A DNA stretch of 59,872 nucleotides from a bacterium (GTDB taxonomy: Bacteria; Patescibacteriota; Saccharimonadia; CAILAD01; GCA-016700035), in assembly GCA_020854115.1 (NCBI GenBank), contig JADZGC010000016.1, positions 1 through 59,872 of the forward strand, written 5' to 3'. Below the pieces are notes generated by a model. It searched no databases and was not told the DNA's origin. It worked only from the letters and a program-made list of their open reading frames with translations. The position numbers were made by a program, and so were the translations under genes. This document shows, piece after piece, positions 51,292 to 59,872 of the stretch (positions are counted from its first letter, which is position 1; every line of letters starts with the position of its first letter).

Positions 51292-54057
51292 TTAAGACTC
51301 GGTCTCATCGGGTCGCGCTTCTGTATGTCGACCAAGCAAATATATCGCGCCAATTAACGCACCGACCCCAATTACGCCAAACCATACCCAGCCTGGAAGC
51401 TGGAAGATAAAGCCGGCGGTCTTATACAGTACGATCAGTACAAGTGTCCCGATTCCCCAGTCTCGCACCAAACGATAGTGCATTCCCATTCCTGCGACAA
51501 TCAGGACGATACCGAGCCCCATGATACTTATCGTATACCCGCCGGTCGTGTCATTGAGTGCCTCAAAAGCCAGTGGCACCGTCGATACGAAGAGTGCCCC
51601 TGCGGTCAGTGCATCTTGGGCCTGCCGCTCACCGCGCTGATACTGTCGATATGCCAGGGCAGCGATATAAACTGCCGTGGTCTGGACGTAAACCTGAGAG
51701 ATTGTAATACCGAATGCATCATAGAGCCTCAAGACACTAAGCCAAAACAATCCTGAGCCAATATATTTACCAGTTCTATTCTTTTGACGATAGCTCTCCG
51801 AGATTGTCATACCTGCTGCCAACGCACCCACCGACACCGACCACCATTCGACCTGTGCTGGCCTCGATTCACCAGCACTCATCGCAAATGCAATACTACC
51901 ACCCACGACTGCCGACAGACGTGCAACTGTGCCACGCCCATCCTCCACTGGCCATGCCAGGATATATATCACCGCCGACCACAAACCAATCGTCAAGAAT
52001 GTCGACCAGCCATAATGATCCGCTACCGACATCATGACGATATAGCTGCCAGCCACAGCTAGCCCTGTCGGCACACGCTTCTCTCGTTCTACAAACGAAG
52101 TTGCGAGCGTCAAAATAACCGGCACAAGAGCCGCTATACGCATCGCAATATGTGTATCGCTTAACGCTAATCCAAATGCTAGTAACAGTCCTGCGCCATA
52201 GCTAACTCCCATGAGCCGTGGTCGATTTTTCAGGCTCGGCAAAGCCTTGTAGAGCGCGTAGAATCCGACTCCAGACGCCAGCGCGAGCACATATCCGATC
52301 GCAGGCTGCCAATTGTATTGCGCGCTGGCAACAATAATGAAGGCGTTAATCCCCAACATCGCCCCGATAATCATCTGTGGACGTCGCTTCCGCGCGAGTA
52401 AGAAATAGCTCATTGATGAAGCGATTAGTACGCCCGTGCCCCAGTGATATGGATCTATCGCAACCGCCATGACGCTAGCAAGCACGGTCCAAATTACCAC
52501 CACTGCATCCTGCATTTCTGCAACAGCATCGTCGATCTTACTCAATACGAATTCGCTCACTACGCTCAATATGATCGCAAGCAATGCATAGACCAGCGCA
52601 ATCTGTCCAATCGCCCACCCGATCGGCATTAGATAGGTAAGGCAGATATACGGTAGGCTAGTCAGAACCAATAAAAACACCGCATACACTTCATGCCGCC
52701 GAGTCAAAACATAGTGGGACAAGAGTATTGCTGCTGAACCTAGTGTGAGAACAGAGCTTTGCTGCCCATCAAAAGGCAGCATCGGAGCCACTAGGCTCAA
52801 TGCGATAGCCAGCGCGGCATAAATCGGCTTATGTCGTGCTTCTGGTGCGTATTTGTCACCAACCACGTAACTCAAACCGATCAGGAGAAGAAGTACCGCT
52901 ATCACCCACATCGGGACTTGTCGACTATGTAATACGAGCCCAAAGCCAATTGGGAAAAGTGTGGCAGCCAGTCCGAGATACGTGACCTCTGCATCTGACT
53001 GATCAAAATCGCGTAAACCTGCACAGACCAGATAAAACGCAGCTGTGAGTACGAGCTGCGTACCGATCGCCCAGCTCCCGAATTCTTCCCAACCAAGCAG
53101 CGACAACACTACAGAGATTGGCACAAAGACCTGCGCACTTACATCGAGTGCTTCGACCAATTGCCTGTCCTTCATGACTCGCGCCAGAAAGATGTACGCT
53201 AAGCTCGTCAACATCATTACCCATCCATACCAGTACACCGGTGCTTCCAGAGTAGCGGTCAACGACTGGAAGAGAGAGACGGTGGTGAGGGCCGAGAAAT
53301 ACACGATATAGCTCTTACGGATCAGGGCGTATGTCAGAAGCTGAAGTACGAGCGCGATTGCTGTCGTCGCGAGCCAGATCGGCGCAGCTGGCTGACCATC
53401 GTAGAGTAGAGTCTGTACCGCCAAGCCAACGAGCGGCACCATCAGAAGGCCGATAGCCGCAAATGTTATTCCTGCCGGCTGAAAGCGCTTTGTGAGCCGA
53501 TACAGACACAGCCCCGAAATATAAAAAGCAGCTGTCAGAGCGCCAAGCATAACGACCTTGGTCATACTATCGATCGAGCCATAGTTGCTTCCGACAAACG
53601 TACCAGCCGCTATAACAATCAAGAACGCGCCAAGGTACAACAAGACATTAGCATTTTGCATCATCTTGCGGCTACGCTCAGCTAATGATGGTACAGGTGG
53701 CTTGGGTGGCTCAATAGTAACTGCCTTGAGGTTCGCCTGCTGATGCACGGCGGCTGGCGCGATCTCCACAATTTCTTTCGAAGCCTCCGTCAATTTGACG
53801 CCCTTGGCAAGTAGGGTTTGCATGCCAGCCCGAATCGATCGGGCTGCGCGATGCAATACCTCTGACTCCGCCGCAGTCTTCGCGCTCATTGCCAAGCGCT
53901 CCACCCTATCAGCGATCACCTCATCGGTCACTTGATCAAGTATCGGATTCGGGGGCTGATTGAGATGCTGTTGTGAAGGATTAGGTTGACCACGATGGCG
54001 ATTGTCATACCAGATGAGACCTACGACCGCAATGATCATCAGCAAAAAGACCAACAC
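51292..54057 (-). CDS. giant polytopic membrane protein (DUF2339/DUF2157-like)
   Basis: 921 residues. N-terminal anchor (LVFLLMIIAVVGLIWY), a ~120-residue soluble part, then more than 20 hydrophobic helices to the end. Architecture fits the DUF2339/DUF2157 group, of unknown function, frequent in Patescibacteria. GTG start with GGAGGG 7 nt upstream. No catalytic motif is visible. Confidence 0.7.
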   Translation of the reverse strand: MLVFLLMIIAVVGLIWYDNRHRGQPNPSQQHLNQPPNPILDQVTDEVIADRVERLAMSAKTAAESEVLHRAARSIRAGMQTLLAKGVKLTEASKEIVEIAPAAVHQQANLKAVTIEPPKPPVPSLAERSRKMMQNANVLLYLGAFLIVIAAGTFVGSNYGSIDSMTKVVMLGALTAAFYISGLCLYRLTKRFQPAGITFAAIGLLMVPLVGLAVQTLLYDGQPAAPIWLATTAIALVLQLLTYALIRKSYIVYFSALTTVSLFQSLTATLEAPVYWYGWVMMLTSLAYIFLARVMKDRQLVEALDVSAQVFVPISVVLSLLGWEEFGSWAIGTQLVLTAAFYLVCAGLRDFDQSDAEVTYLGLAATLFPIGFGLVLHSRQVPMWVIAVLLLLIGLSYVVGDKYAPEARHKPIYAALAIALSLVAPMLPFDGQQSSVLTLGSAAILLSHYVLTRRHEVYAVFLLVLTSLPYICLTYLMPIGWAIGQIALVYALLAIILSVVSEFVLSKIDDAVAEMQDAVVVIWTVLASVMAVAIDPYHWGTGVLIASSMSYFLLARKRRPQMIIGAMLGINAFIIVASAQYNWQPAIGYVLALASGVGFYALYKALPSLKNRPRLMGVSYGAGLLLAFGLALSDTHIAMRIAALVPVILTLATSFVEREKRVPTGLAVAGSYIVMMSVADHYGWSTFLTIGLWSAVIYILAWPVEDGRGTVARLSAVVGGSIAFAMSAGESRPAQVEWWSVSVGALAAGMTISESYRQKNRTGKYIGSGLFWLSVLRLYDAFGITISQVYVQTTAVYIAALAYRQYQRGERQAQDALTAGALFVSTVPLAFEALNDTTGGYTISIMGLGIVLIVAGMGMHYRLVRDWGIGTLVLIVLYKTAGFIFQLPGWVWFGVIGVGALIGAIYLLGRHTEARPDETES

Positions 54058-54117
54058 AATATACCCTCCAAGTTGTTACTTTGAAGTCTACGCCTTCGGG
54101 GAGGTTTGTGCAAAAAA

Positions 54118-55038
54118 TCAGCTTGAGCGACGCGCGCGCCCTCGATGCGTTCGGTATGGCGGTTTGTTCTTCAGGCGTTCATAAGAATCAGCGATACGTT
54201 CTGACGCATCAAGTGCATGCAGATTGATGATGTCGGGTCGAATGCGCACGAAGGCTGCGGGCTGCTGATTCTTCGGCTGTTGACTCGTGTGCTTCAGATG
54301 AATCCGATACCCACGATCATCCCAGGAATCAAGAAATCTCCAGCCGCTTTTGTCGATGGACTTCCCCCCACGTGGCCAGAGCATATGTGGCGTGCGCGCA
54401 CGCACATACGGTGATGTCTGTAGGATCTCCGCCCATATCTTCGCGCCGTAAACTGGCGTGGCAGTGAGCAGCCAGTAAATCAGGTGCGGGTCATTAATAA
54501 GCATAATATCGCGCTCAAGCGGCACACCCCGCGTCGTCATAAACATACCGAGACTGATTTTGCCCGCCTTGCGCTCTTCTGTCTCCAATACTCGAAGCCA
54601 CCGACTGAGCTTCCACAAAAGACCCTTTGCAACGAAGATCCTTCCGGGGGTCGTAACAATCAAAAGATCGATGTCGCTGTCATCATGTACATTGCCAATC
54701 GCGACACTATTTACAACTACCACTGCCCGTACAAATGGCAAGAGAGCCATAAAACGCCCGATGCGTCGTGCGCGCTTCAGGAGCGCCTCGCGCGCTAATT
54801 CACGAGAGTCCACGCGCACGTACCGCATCCCACGAAGCCCATACCTATCACCGATACGCTGGATCTTAGTCTCGAGTATCAATTCGCGCACCGCCCCTGC
54901 AACAGCCAGGTGGTTAGCGCGGACTGGCAAGTAATTTACCAATCGCTCCATACTTACAGGTACATTAAATACTGCGAAGTACGTCACCATATCGAGAACG
55001 GCTTGCTTGATATCAGCGTGTTTCTTGGCGGCATCCAT
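54118..55038 (-). CDS. nucleotidyltransferase-fold protein
   Basis: Winged-helix-like N-terminus (res ~10-75), then a minimal NTase core: SVAIGNVHDDSDIDLLIVT near res 110-128 with the two Asp of D-x-D, followed by a third acidic candidate and a basic tail. Such genes are common in Patescibacteria beside lipid/wall genes; substrate unknown. TAAGAT 6 nt before ATG suggests a leaderless mRNA. Confidence 0.75.
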   Translation of the reverse strand: MDAAKKHADIKQAVLDMVTYFAVFNVPVSMERLVNYLPVRANHLAVAGAVRELILETKIQRIGDRYGLRGMRYVRVDSRELAREALLKRARRIGRFMALLPFVRAVVVVNSVAIGNVHDDSDIDLLIVTTPGRIFVAKGLLWKLSRWLRVLETEERKAGKISLGMFMTTRGVPLERDIMLINDPHLIYWLLTATPVYGAKIWAEILQTSPYVRARTPHMLWPRGGKSIDKSGWRFLDSWDDRGYRIHLKHTSQQPKNQQPAAFVRIRPDIINLHALDASERIADSYERLKNKPPYRTHRGRARRSS

Positions 55039-55062
55039 CCCTGTATCTTATCTGGTGTCACC

Positions 55063-55103
55063 ACAAAGAAAAAGCCTCTCTCCCGGTATTTCGAGAGAGA
55101 GGC
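55063..55103 (-). terminator. terminator of acyltransferase gene
   Basis: Minus strand GCCTCTCTC / GAGAGAGGC (55103-55074), then TTTTTCTTT. Confidence 0.9.
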
Positions 55104-55109
55104 TGTAGA

Positions 55110-55982
55110 CTACAAAGCCAGGAGCTTCTGATGAGCTTCATGTGTACAGAGCTCCATCCGCTCACGCACATGACTACGCAATGCCGGGAGGTTAATCGCG
55201 TCCCACGGATTGCGTGCTGGCGTCATACTGAAGTCGGTAGGATCGATCGGCCCCCCGAAGACCGCCACACAGCGCCGACGCAAGAACCGACGCTTCACCA
55301 GTGCACCGTTCTTACGCTTGCCAGTACCCGCCAAACCAACTGGCACGATCTTGACATTGGCATTGATCGCTAAGCGCAGAGGGCCGGTCTTGATGTCCTT
55401 GACAGCGAGCGGGTCATCACGCGTCCCCTCTGCGAAGACCATGACCGAGTAGCCATCGTCGAGCATCAGATGAAGATGCGGCAAGGCATCGTCGCCCAGC
55501 AGTCCATAGCGAAACTGTTTGCCTGTTGCAATCTGATCAATGTCTTTGTCTCGAAAAACAAACACGCCGCTCAACCAGATCAGAACGCGAGAAAACCCGT
55601 AGATTTGACCCAACGGAGACTTCACCATCCAACCCACCACTCGCCTGATCGACAGACCGACCACGAAGATGTCGCGGATCGAGACGTGCTTGACCGCAAA
55701 GACCACCGGTAGGGGTAGGCGTTCGACATACTCATGCCCAAAGGCTGAGATATGCGGGACTGAAGCCATGGGCAGATTATCGAGACCGTACACGTCCCAG
55801 CGGCAGGTGCGGCGAAACACAAGCTCGACTAGCCGATGTGCAAAGGTATAAAAATTGGGATACACGCCGTACTTCGGTTGACGTCGACGTGCGTAGTCGC
55901 CGGTCCGCCTCACACGCTTGAGTACCTCTGGCGGATGTTTCAGCTTCTGACCGGTCGGATGATGTGCTCTGGCTTGATTCAT
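55110..55982 (-). CDS. PlsC-like lysophospholipid acyltransferase
   Basis: Acylates a glycerol-3-phosphate derivative or similar lipid. H-x4-D motif as KHVSIRD (family NHxxxxD), FAEGTR (family FPEGTR), and VPVGLAG. Start MNQARAHH at 55982 after AGGGGG; the frame to 56033 lacks an RBS. Other lipid genes are not seen here; scavenged fatty acids or lysolipids may be the substrates (inference). Confidence 0.85.
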   Translation of the reverse strand: MNQARAHHPTGQKLKHPPEVLKRVRRTGDYARRRQPKYGVYPNFYTFAHRLVELVFRRTCRWDVYGLDNLPMASVPHISAFGHEYVERLPLPVVFAVKHVSIRDIFVVGLSIRRVVGWMVKSPLGQIYGFSRVLIWLSGVFVFRDKDIDQIATGKQFRYGLLGDDALPHLHLMLDDGYSVMVFAEGTRDDPLAVKDIKTGPLRLAINANVKIVPVGLAGTGKRKNGALVKRRFLRRRCVAVFGGPIDPTDFSMTPARNPWDAINLPALRSHVRERMELCTHEAHQKLLAL

Positions 55983-56062
55983 GATCCCCCTGGATATGAA
56001 AGGTGCGAGTAAAAGTAGTGCTGATTGTAACAAAAACTCGTGCTTTGCGCATCAATAAATAT

Positions 56063-56094
56063 GCAAAAGGGGCGGGGTACCGTGACTCCGCCCC
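56063..56094 (-). terminator. terminator of micro-ORF unit 2
   Basis: GGGGCGG (minus, 56094-56088) / CCGCCCC (56075-56069), then TTTTGCAT on the minus strand. Confidence 0.8.
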
Positions 56095-56420
56095 CCGTGA
56101 GGCGCCGTTTGAGATCAGGCTTCTTTTTTCTCGCCCATTCTCTGCTGTCTGTAGGGTTGCCTGATGCATAGCCGGGTGCGACCCGCCTATGCATTTGGTA
56201 GTTCCAGATTACAAGGGGGCGACCCTCAGCAGAGACAAATTCTCTCCCCGGCTAGGGTATGAATTGGTGCATTATTAGGTGCTCCTCCCCCATAAGACAT
56301 GTCGAGTGCGCGGCTCTCGGGCCCCGCGATCTTCTGAGTCGGCAACGGAACCATCCATTGATTTAGGATGGCTTGGCTCAAAGTTTTACTTCCCTGAGCT
56401 CCATGAGAGAAGTGGGTCGG

Positions 56421-56471
56421 CTACGCCGGCTTTCGGCCCCCGCGGGGCTTGGCGTGGACGAAGGTCTTCAA
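56421..56471 (-). CDS. 16-residue basic micro-ORF
   Basis: TTG start (56471) preceded by a near-perfect AAGGAGGTGA at 5-nt spacing; product KTFVHAKPRGGRKPA is strongly basic. A TTGACA (56624-56619) with a weak TGTCAT -10 at 17 bp lies upstream. Downstream to 56095 more SD-like sites occur (GGGGGAGGAG near 56290) but no long frame. Confidence 0.45.
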   Translation of the reverse strand: MKTFVHAKPRGGRKPA

Positions 56472-56654
56472 ATTCACCTCCTTGGAGGTCTCTGGGCAGT
56501 TAGCTGCCGACGAAACTCAGTGGCCGCCCGTGAGCAACAGAGCTGTGTGCTGGTGGGCGATCCCCCTGGACAGTCCGCGAACGGACATGAGTGGGATGAC
56601 ATCAGGATTATTAATGATTGTCAATACTAAGTAACAAGTTTAGTAAAACAGAAC

Positions 56655-56686
56655 GGGGTGGCAGGGACCGAAGTCCCTACCACCCC
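56655..56686 (-). terminator. terminator of micro-ORF unit 1
   Basis: GGGGTGGTAGGGAC-TTCG-GTCCCTGCCACCCC on the minus strand, followed by GTTCTGTTTTAC. Confidence 0.8.
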
Positions 56687-56756
56687 TATGTGCCGTCCCC
56701 GCTTTCGCGGCTCTGGTTTGTCACCGCACGTTGACGCCGGTGACCGAGATAACTCA

Positions 56757-57136
56757 CCTCCTTCTGCGAACATATCACGTAGAAGGCTACACGTTAGTTG
56801 CACTGGCGCTGTCGGCCAACGTCGAGGACATCATCGCAGCCCTCACTCCATCAAGCGGAGGTCTTGGGCTCGCGACTGATTGACCCTCAGGATTCACTTC
56901 GGACAGTCCCAGATGATACGTGTGAGGCAATCCTGCCCCGGAGCAGATTCCTTAGCACAGCTTGGCGTCAGGACACTGAGTGTCTACGCGGCACTAGTAG
57001 CCACTCGCTCAGATGCTTCGGTCGTGCGCACTGCTATACCAGCATCTCTCTTAGAACACGTTTCACCTACGACTACGATGTCCTGACGAATGCCTGATTC
57101 GTTCTCGGATTTCAGATGAAGCAGCCGGTCTCGTAG
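56757..57136 (-). other. non-coding part of micro-ORF unit 1, structured
   Basis: No long frame with RBS. A long-range helix GCGTCAGGAC/GTCCTGACG joins about 56966-56975 and 57082-57090, enclosing smaller stems. A perfect AAGGAGGTGA near 56754-56763 precedes a possible 23-codon GTG frame (56686-56757). Candidate structured RNA or long spacer. Confidence 0.35.
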
Positions 57137-57187
57137 CTAGGCCGGAGACCGAGCGCAAGGCTGCACATGCATGCCCCCTGCGTTCAT
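57137..57187 (-). CDS. 16-residue micro-ORF
   Basis: ATG (57187) after AAAGGAG; product MNAGGMHVQPCARSPA. Follows the 47-residue gene by 44 nt. Low information content, supported mainly by the RBS. Confidence 0.4.
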   Translation of the reverse strand: MNAGGMHVQPCARSPA

Positions 57188-57231
57188 CAGACTCCTTTCG
57201 ATCGGGTCGACACCTCGCCCTTGAACGAGGG

Positions 57232-57375
57232 CTAGATGCCGGCGAGCCTCGGGTTCATGCGGGTCCCGGTATTCTCGGGTGTGGTGCGAACCAGCTTCCT
57301 GTCGCTGTACTCGCCATCACGGGGGTTGTAGGTGCGGTCGGGCCCACGGATGCGGACCCCTGGCTTCTTGAGCAC
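57232..57375 (-). CDS. 47-residue basic small protein
   Basis: GTG start (57375), RBS AAAGGGG 4-5 nt upstream, TAG stop. Basic and Gly/Pro/Arg-rich (KKPGVRIRGPDRTYNPRDG ... MNPRLAGI), likely extended. GC-rich codon choice as in the cassettes. First gene of a unit with a strong promoter. No family recognised. Confidence 0.65.
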   Translation of the reverse strand: MLKKPGVRIRGPDRTYNPRDGEYSDRKLVRTTPENTGTRMNPRLAGI

Positions 57376-57428
57376 GAGTGCCCCTTTCTGCCAAGCTAAT
57401 GCCCCTCATGGGCCTCAGCGGTTTTTAT

Positions 57429-57457
57429 ATACTACGCCCGGGGATTTCTATCGTCAA
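57429..57457 (-). promoter_or_regulatory. promoter of micro-ORF unit 1
   Basis: Minus strand TTGACG (57457-57452), 17 bp, TAGTAT (57434-57429). Confidence 0.85.
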
Positions 57458-57474
57458 TACACCTTTCGAGAGAA

Positions 57475-58869
57475 TTATGCAGTGAACTTTTTCACCAAAC
57501 TTGAGAGTTCTTGATGCGCTTTAGTCAGTACCGTCCTATTCTTGGCTTCGAGATTGATCCGTACGTATGGTTCGGTATTACTTGGTCGAATATTTGCCCA
57601 CCAATCCTCAGCACGTATCGTGAGGCCATCTAGTTCGTCACATTTCATCTGGGAATAATGCTGCTTTAGCGCCGCGATCAAGTGTTCGCCCTGGTTTGTC
57701 TTAATGTCTTCCTCGACAATGTGCGCATACTTTTTATATGGCCCGATGAGCTCTGATAGCTTCTTATCAGTCTCGCTCATTATGCCAAGCACCATCACAG
57801 CAGCGATTAATCCGGAATCAGCAAAAAAATTATCACGGAAGAAGAAATGACCAGCTCCTTCACAGCCAAAAACCGCATTCGATGAGCGCATCTGCTCCTG
57901 CACATAGGTGTGCCCCACCTTTGATCGAATCGCCTTGCCGCCAAGGCCTTCGACAGTCTCCGGGACAATATCACCGATCACTGCATTGTAGACCACGCAG
58001 GCATGCTCATTTTCTTTTAAAAACGTTGCTGCTAGAAGCGCACCGAACTCGCTCGAAGTCACCGCCTCACCAGTCTCGTCGACAACAAAACACCGATCAC
58101 CGTCCCCATCAAAGGCAATGCCCAGATCAAGCTCATTGCGCCGTACGAGCGTCTGCAGATCTTCGATAGCTTCTGGGAGAATTGGATTGGCGGGATGGTT
58201 TGGAAATGTGCCGTCCAGCTCCATATAGAGACCCGAAATATCGAGAGGAGTCAGCTCCTGAAGCTTCGGTACTGCCAGGGCACCCATGCCATTACCAGCA
58301 TCAATACCAACCTTCAGCGGCTTGAGCTCACTGCCCGCAAACCGCAGGGCATGCTCCACCCAATCTGAGAGAATGTTCTTCTCAAGCTTGCGACCTACTT
58401 CCTCGACCTTATGAAACGATTGATCAATCACTGCTTGTTTGATCTCCAGCAAGCCCGAATCAATCCCTACAGGACTCACGCCAGCTGCGGTCAACTTGAT
58501 GCCATCGTATTCGCCTGGATTATGGCTCGCGGTAATCATTGCGCCACCTGCCAGATCGTACTGACCAACCGTAAACGAGATCATATCGCTAGTAATCATG
58601 CCCACATCGAGCACTTCTCTCCCCTGCTGAATCAAGCCATCTATAAAGGCCGTCGCCAGCTGCTCTGAGTCCGTCCGCATATCTCTCCCAACCGCCACGA
58701 TGCCATCTGGGAGCGTGTCTGCAAAAGCCCGGGCGATGTCTCGTGCGATGTCTGCATTGAGCTCTTCTGGCACAAGTCCGCGGATATCGTATGCCCGAAA
58801 AATACGATCCAGTCTCTCCTGATCTGAAGAACCCGAGGACTCCCCTGCCTGTTCTATAATTCCACCCAT
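57475..58869 (-). CDS. phosphomannomutase/phosphoglucomutase
   Basis: Interconverts hexose-6-P and hexose-1-P for wall and surface sugar nucleotides. AYDIRG near the N-terminus, phosphoserine loop TASHNPGEYDGIK, metal loop FDGDGDR, sugar loop and the phosphate-binding RPSNTEPYVR. TATAAT (58884-58879) ends 9 nt before ATG 58869, so MGGIIEQ is the likely leaderless start; ATG 58875 lies too close to the box. Confidence 0.95.
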   Translation of the reverse strand: MGGIIEQAGESSGSSDQERLDRIFRAYDIRGLVPEELNADIARDIARAFADTLPDGIVAVGRDMRTDSEQLATAFIDGLIQQGREVLDVGMITSDMISFTVGQYDLAGGAMITASHNPGEYDGIKLTAAGVSPVGIDSGLLEIKQAVIDQSFHKVEEVGRKLEKNILSDWVEHALRFAGSELKPLKVGIDAGNGMGALAVPKLQELTPLDISGLYMELDGTFPNHPANPILPEAIEDLQTLVRRNELDLGIAFDGDGDRCFVVDETGEAVTSSEFGALLAATFLKENEHACVVYNAVIGDIVPETVEGLGGKAIRSKVGHTYVQEQMRSSNAVFGCEGAGHFFFRDNFFADSGLIAAVMVLGIMSETDKKLSELIGPYKKYAHIVEEDIKTNQGEHLIAALKQHYSQMKCDELDGLTIRAEDWWANIRPSNTEPYVRINLEAKNRTVLTKAHQELSSLVKKFTA

Positions 58870-58923
58870 ATGCATGCCATTATACAAGAAGCACAAACCG
58901 AATGCTTGTCTTCGAGTAAGCTC

Positions 58924-58952
58924 TTGACTAGTATGTCTATGATTGCTATAGT
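58924..58952 (+). promoter_or_regulatory. promoter of rod-like RNA
   Basis: TTGACT (58924-58929), 17 bp, TATAGT (58947-58952). Confidence 0.85.
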
Positions 58953-58958
58953 GTATAG

Positions 58959-59107
58959 TACGTACCTTACAGTACTAAGGCGAGACGCTTAGGCGAACGA
59001 CCTCGGGAGCTACGGCTTCAAGAGAGGTCTGTCTTACTCTTGGCGCCTACACTCCCGTCCTCGGGCTGAGAGGTCGCCATTGTAGCTCGTCTAAGCGTCT
59101 CGGATCA
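58959..59107 (+). ncRNA. rod-shaped small RNA, 6S-like in outline
   Basis: Closing helix GAGACGCTTAGGCGA (58982-58996) / TCGTCTAAGCGTCTC (59087-59101), 15 bp with one G-U; inside it CGACCTC/GAGGTCG, GGGAG/CTCCC and CAAGAG/CTCTTG stack with internal loops to a single rod. No ORF. A long rod with an internal bubble recalls 6S RNA, but no sequence signature confirms it. Confidence 0.6.
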
Positions 59108-59327
59108 CCATTTCCTGACGATGTCTACGAGCCCCCCCATCGCGGGGAAGACATGCTAACATCGTCGACAAAAAGTTCGGCCTCCCGCGCCGAACACACC
59201 AGGTTCCCGCCAACCTGGTGTAGCCCGAGGGTGGGGGCCCCACCACCCCACCCTCGGGCGCCCACCTCGTCGTTTTTGTCGAGGTTTTCTTTTTTGTTAT
59301 TTTTTCGAGCTTCGTCCCTCTGTCGAA
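59108..59327 (+). other. serial hairpins downstream of the rod RNA
   Basis: GACGATGT/ACATCGTC (about 59117-59168), GTTCGGC/GCCGAAC (59177-59197), ACACCAGGTT/AACCTGGTGT (59196-59221) and CCCGAGGGTGG/CCACCCTCGGG (59223-59258), then T-rich sequence from 59272. Probable terminator array or 3' domain of the RNA. No gene seen. Confidence 0.5.
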
Positions 59328-59872
59328 TTACCAAAAAATATTACCTGCCACTCGATGATATACTCGATGAAACCAAGGCTCGAGCTTCGTCCAGTGTCGA
59401 TATACCTCGGGCTTTAGCGCATATTCCCAGCCGCCAATAAACTCTGTTATTTCCTCATTAAAGCCAGACTTAAACTGATACAGACCCCACATCGAGTGCT
59501 CAGAGTTCAACTTGTCCTTCGGTGGCACGGCAATCAGATCGTACTCTTTGGCCCCCCGGTCTCGCGCCCAGCACATCACCTCGTACTGCAGGAGATACGG
59601 CGCCATGAGATTGCGCTTCGCGCCACTTGAGCCACCCTCTTTGTAATATGCCTTGTCACCGAAGATCATGGCATACTCGGCTGCCAGCACTTCACCCTCA
59701 TGCAGCGCGACGAAGAATTGCCCCATCCCCGCCTCAGCCAGTGCCCGCCAGTACGCCCTAAATGCCTGCTTCGGGCGCAGGAAGAAACCCGCCCTCCCCT
59801 GTGTAGCACGCATCAGCTCGTACATGGTATCGACCATTTCATCGGTTGCTGGCCGCTTCTCGATCGTCACGC
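59328..59872 (-). CDS. FemAB-like peptidoglycan bridge aminoacyltransferase, partial
   Basis: C-terminal ~180 residues of a FemX/FemAB protein, continuing beyond the window edge (GTG at 59870 is internal). GNAT-like second domain with FFVALHEGEVLAAEYAMIFGD, YYKEGGSSGAKRNLMAPYLLQYEVM and GLYQFKSGF. Adds amino acids from tRNA to lipid-linked wall precursors. No terminator signal separates it from the T-rich tract. Confidence 0.88.
   Translation of the reverse strand, partial: VTIEKRPATDEMVDTMYELMRATQGRAGFFLRPKQAFRAYWRALAEAGMGQFFVALHEGEVLAAEYAMIFGDKAYYKEGGSSGAKRNLMAPYLLQYEVMCWARDRGAKEYDLIAVPPKDKLNSEHSMWGLYQFKSGFNEEITEFIGGWEYALKPEVYRHWTKLEPWFHRVYHRVAGNIFW

Noticed and set aside
55979-56194. 71-codon minus-strand frame upstream of the acyltransferase
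   Set aside because: No RBS, crosses a strong terminator, and overlaps the acyltransferase start region in another phase.
59125-59440. Frames of 69 and 95 codons in the hairpin region before the FemAB-like gene
   Set aside because: They translate through strong terminator-like stems and show low-complexity Gly/Pro/Ser composition without an RBS.

Overview
The window reads as a chromosomal segment of a Patescibacteria/CPR bacterium, most likely a Saccharibacteria (TM7) relative. This placement is inference from protein character: a primase without zinc ligands, RNase J rather than RNase E, small Patescibacteria-type membrane and wall proteins, a Mur-ligase/LCP/FemAB wall set, and TGA used as a normal stop. 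G+C is about half. No biosynthetic operons for amino acids, nucleotides or cofactors are seen.

Layout. 0-15 kb is housekeeping, mostly on the minus strand: cytidylate kinase (cut by the window edge), a membrane glycosyltransferase, RNase J, family-4 uracil-DNA glycosylase, PNPase, S15, TruB, a catalytically dead DHH protein, S20 (plus strand), DnaX-clamp-loader delta (HolA), MutM, DNA polymerase I and a TrmB-like regulator. 15-17 kb holds a GC-rich cassette (membrane protein plus frameshifted lipoprotein) behind a ~260-nt leader. 17-23.4 kb carries RpoD, DnaG, an RBBP9-like hydrolase, two secreted-domain membrane proteins and arginase. 23.4-38 kb: a promoter/terminator-bounded small RNA, a MurE-like ligase, a decayed MutY, LCP transferase, RarA, tiny-ORF units, AlkD-like glycosylase, GDPD, CapA, two secreted lysozyme-fold proteins, MsrB-PepF. 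37.6-43.5 kb is tRNA-rich (Ser-CGA, an odd Pro-like tRNA, a Val-like tRNA, Phe, Arg-GCG, Ser-GGA) and holds two related tRNA-linked integration remnants, one with a broken serine recombinase. 43.5-49 kb is an accessory block of GC-rich single-gene cassettes, each with a near-consensus promoter, 5' leader and strong terminator. 49-51 kb is groESL under a perfect CIRCE operator. 51-60 kb has a giant polytopic protein, a nucleotidyltransferase, a PlsC-like acyltransferase, a ~1.4-kb zone of micro-ORFs, phosphomannomutase, a rod-like RNA gene, and the end of a FemAB-like gene.

Two expression styles are visible. Many housekeeping genes (polA, dnaG, rarA, the Mur ligase, the pgi/pmi isomerase, LCP, the PD-(D/E)XK gene) have a TATAAT-like box 6-9 nt before the start codon and so look leaderless. 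The GC-rich cassettes instead have consensus -35/-10 boxes, structured leaders, Shine-Dalgarno sequences and hairpin terminators. Several of their leaders share the octamer GYACCTAC just before the ribosome-binding site.

Functionally the window combines DNA/RNA maintenance with cell-envelope building (MurE-like ligase, LCP, FemAB, PMM, GT2, CapA, acyltransferase). The most unusual material is the pair of ~160-bp tRNA-linked elements, the cassette leader motif, several probable structured RNAs, and a set of conserved-fold proteins with lost active-site or metal-ligand residues.
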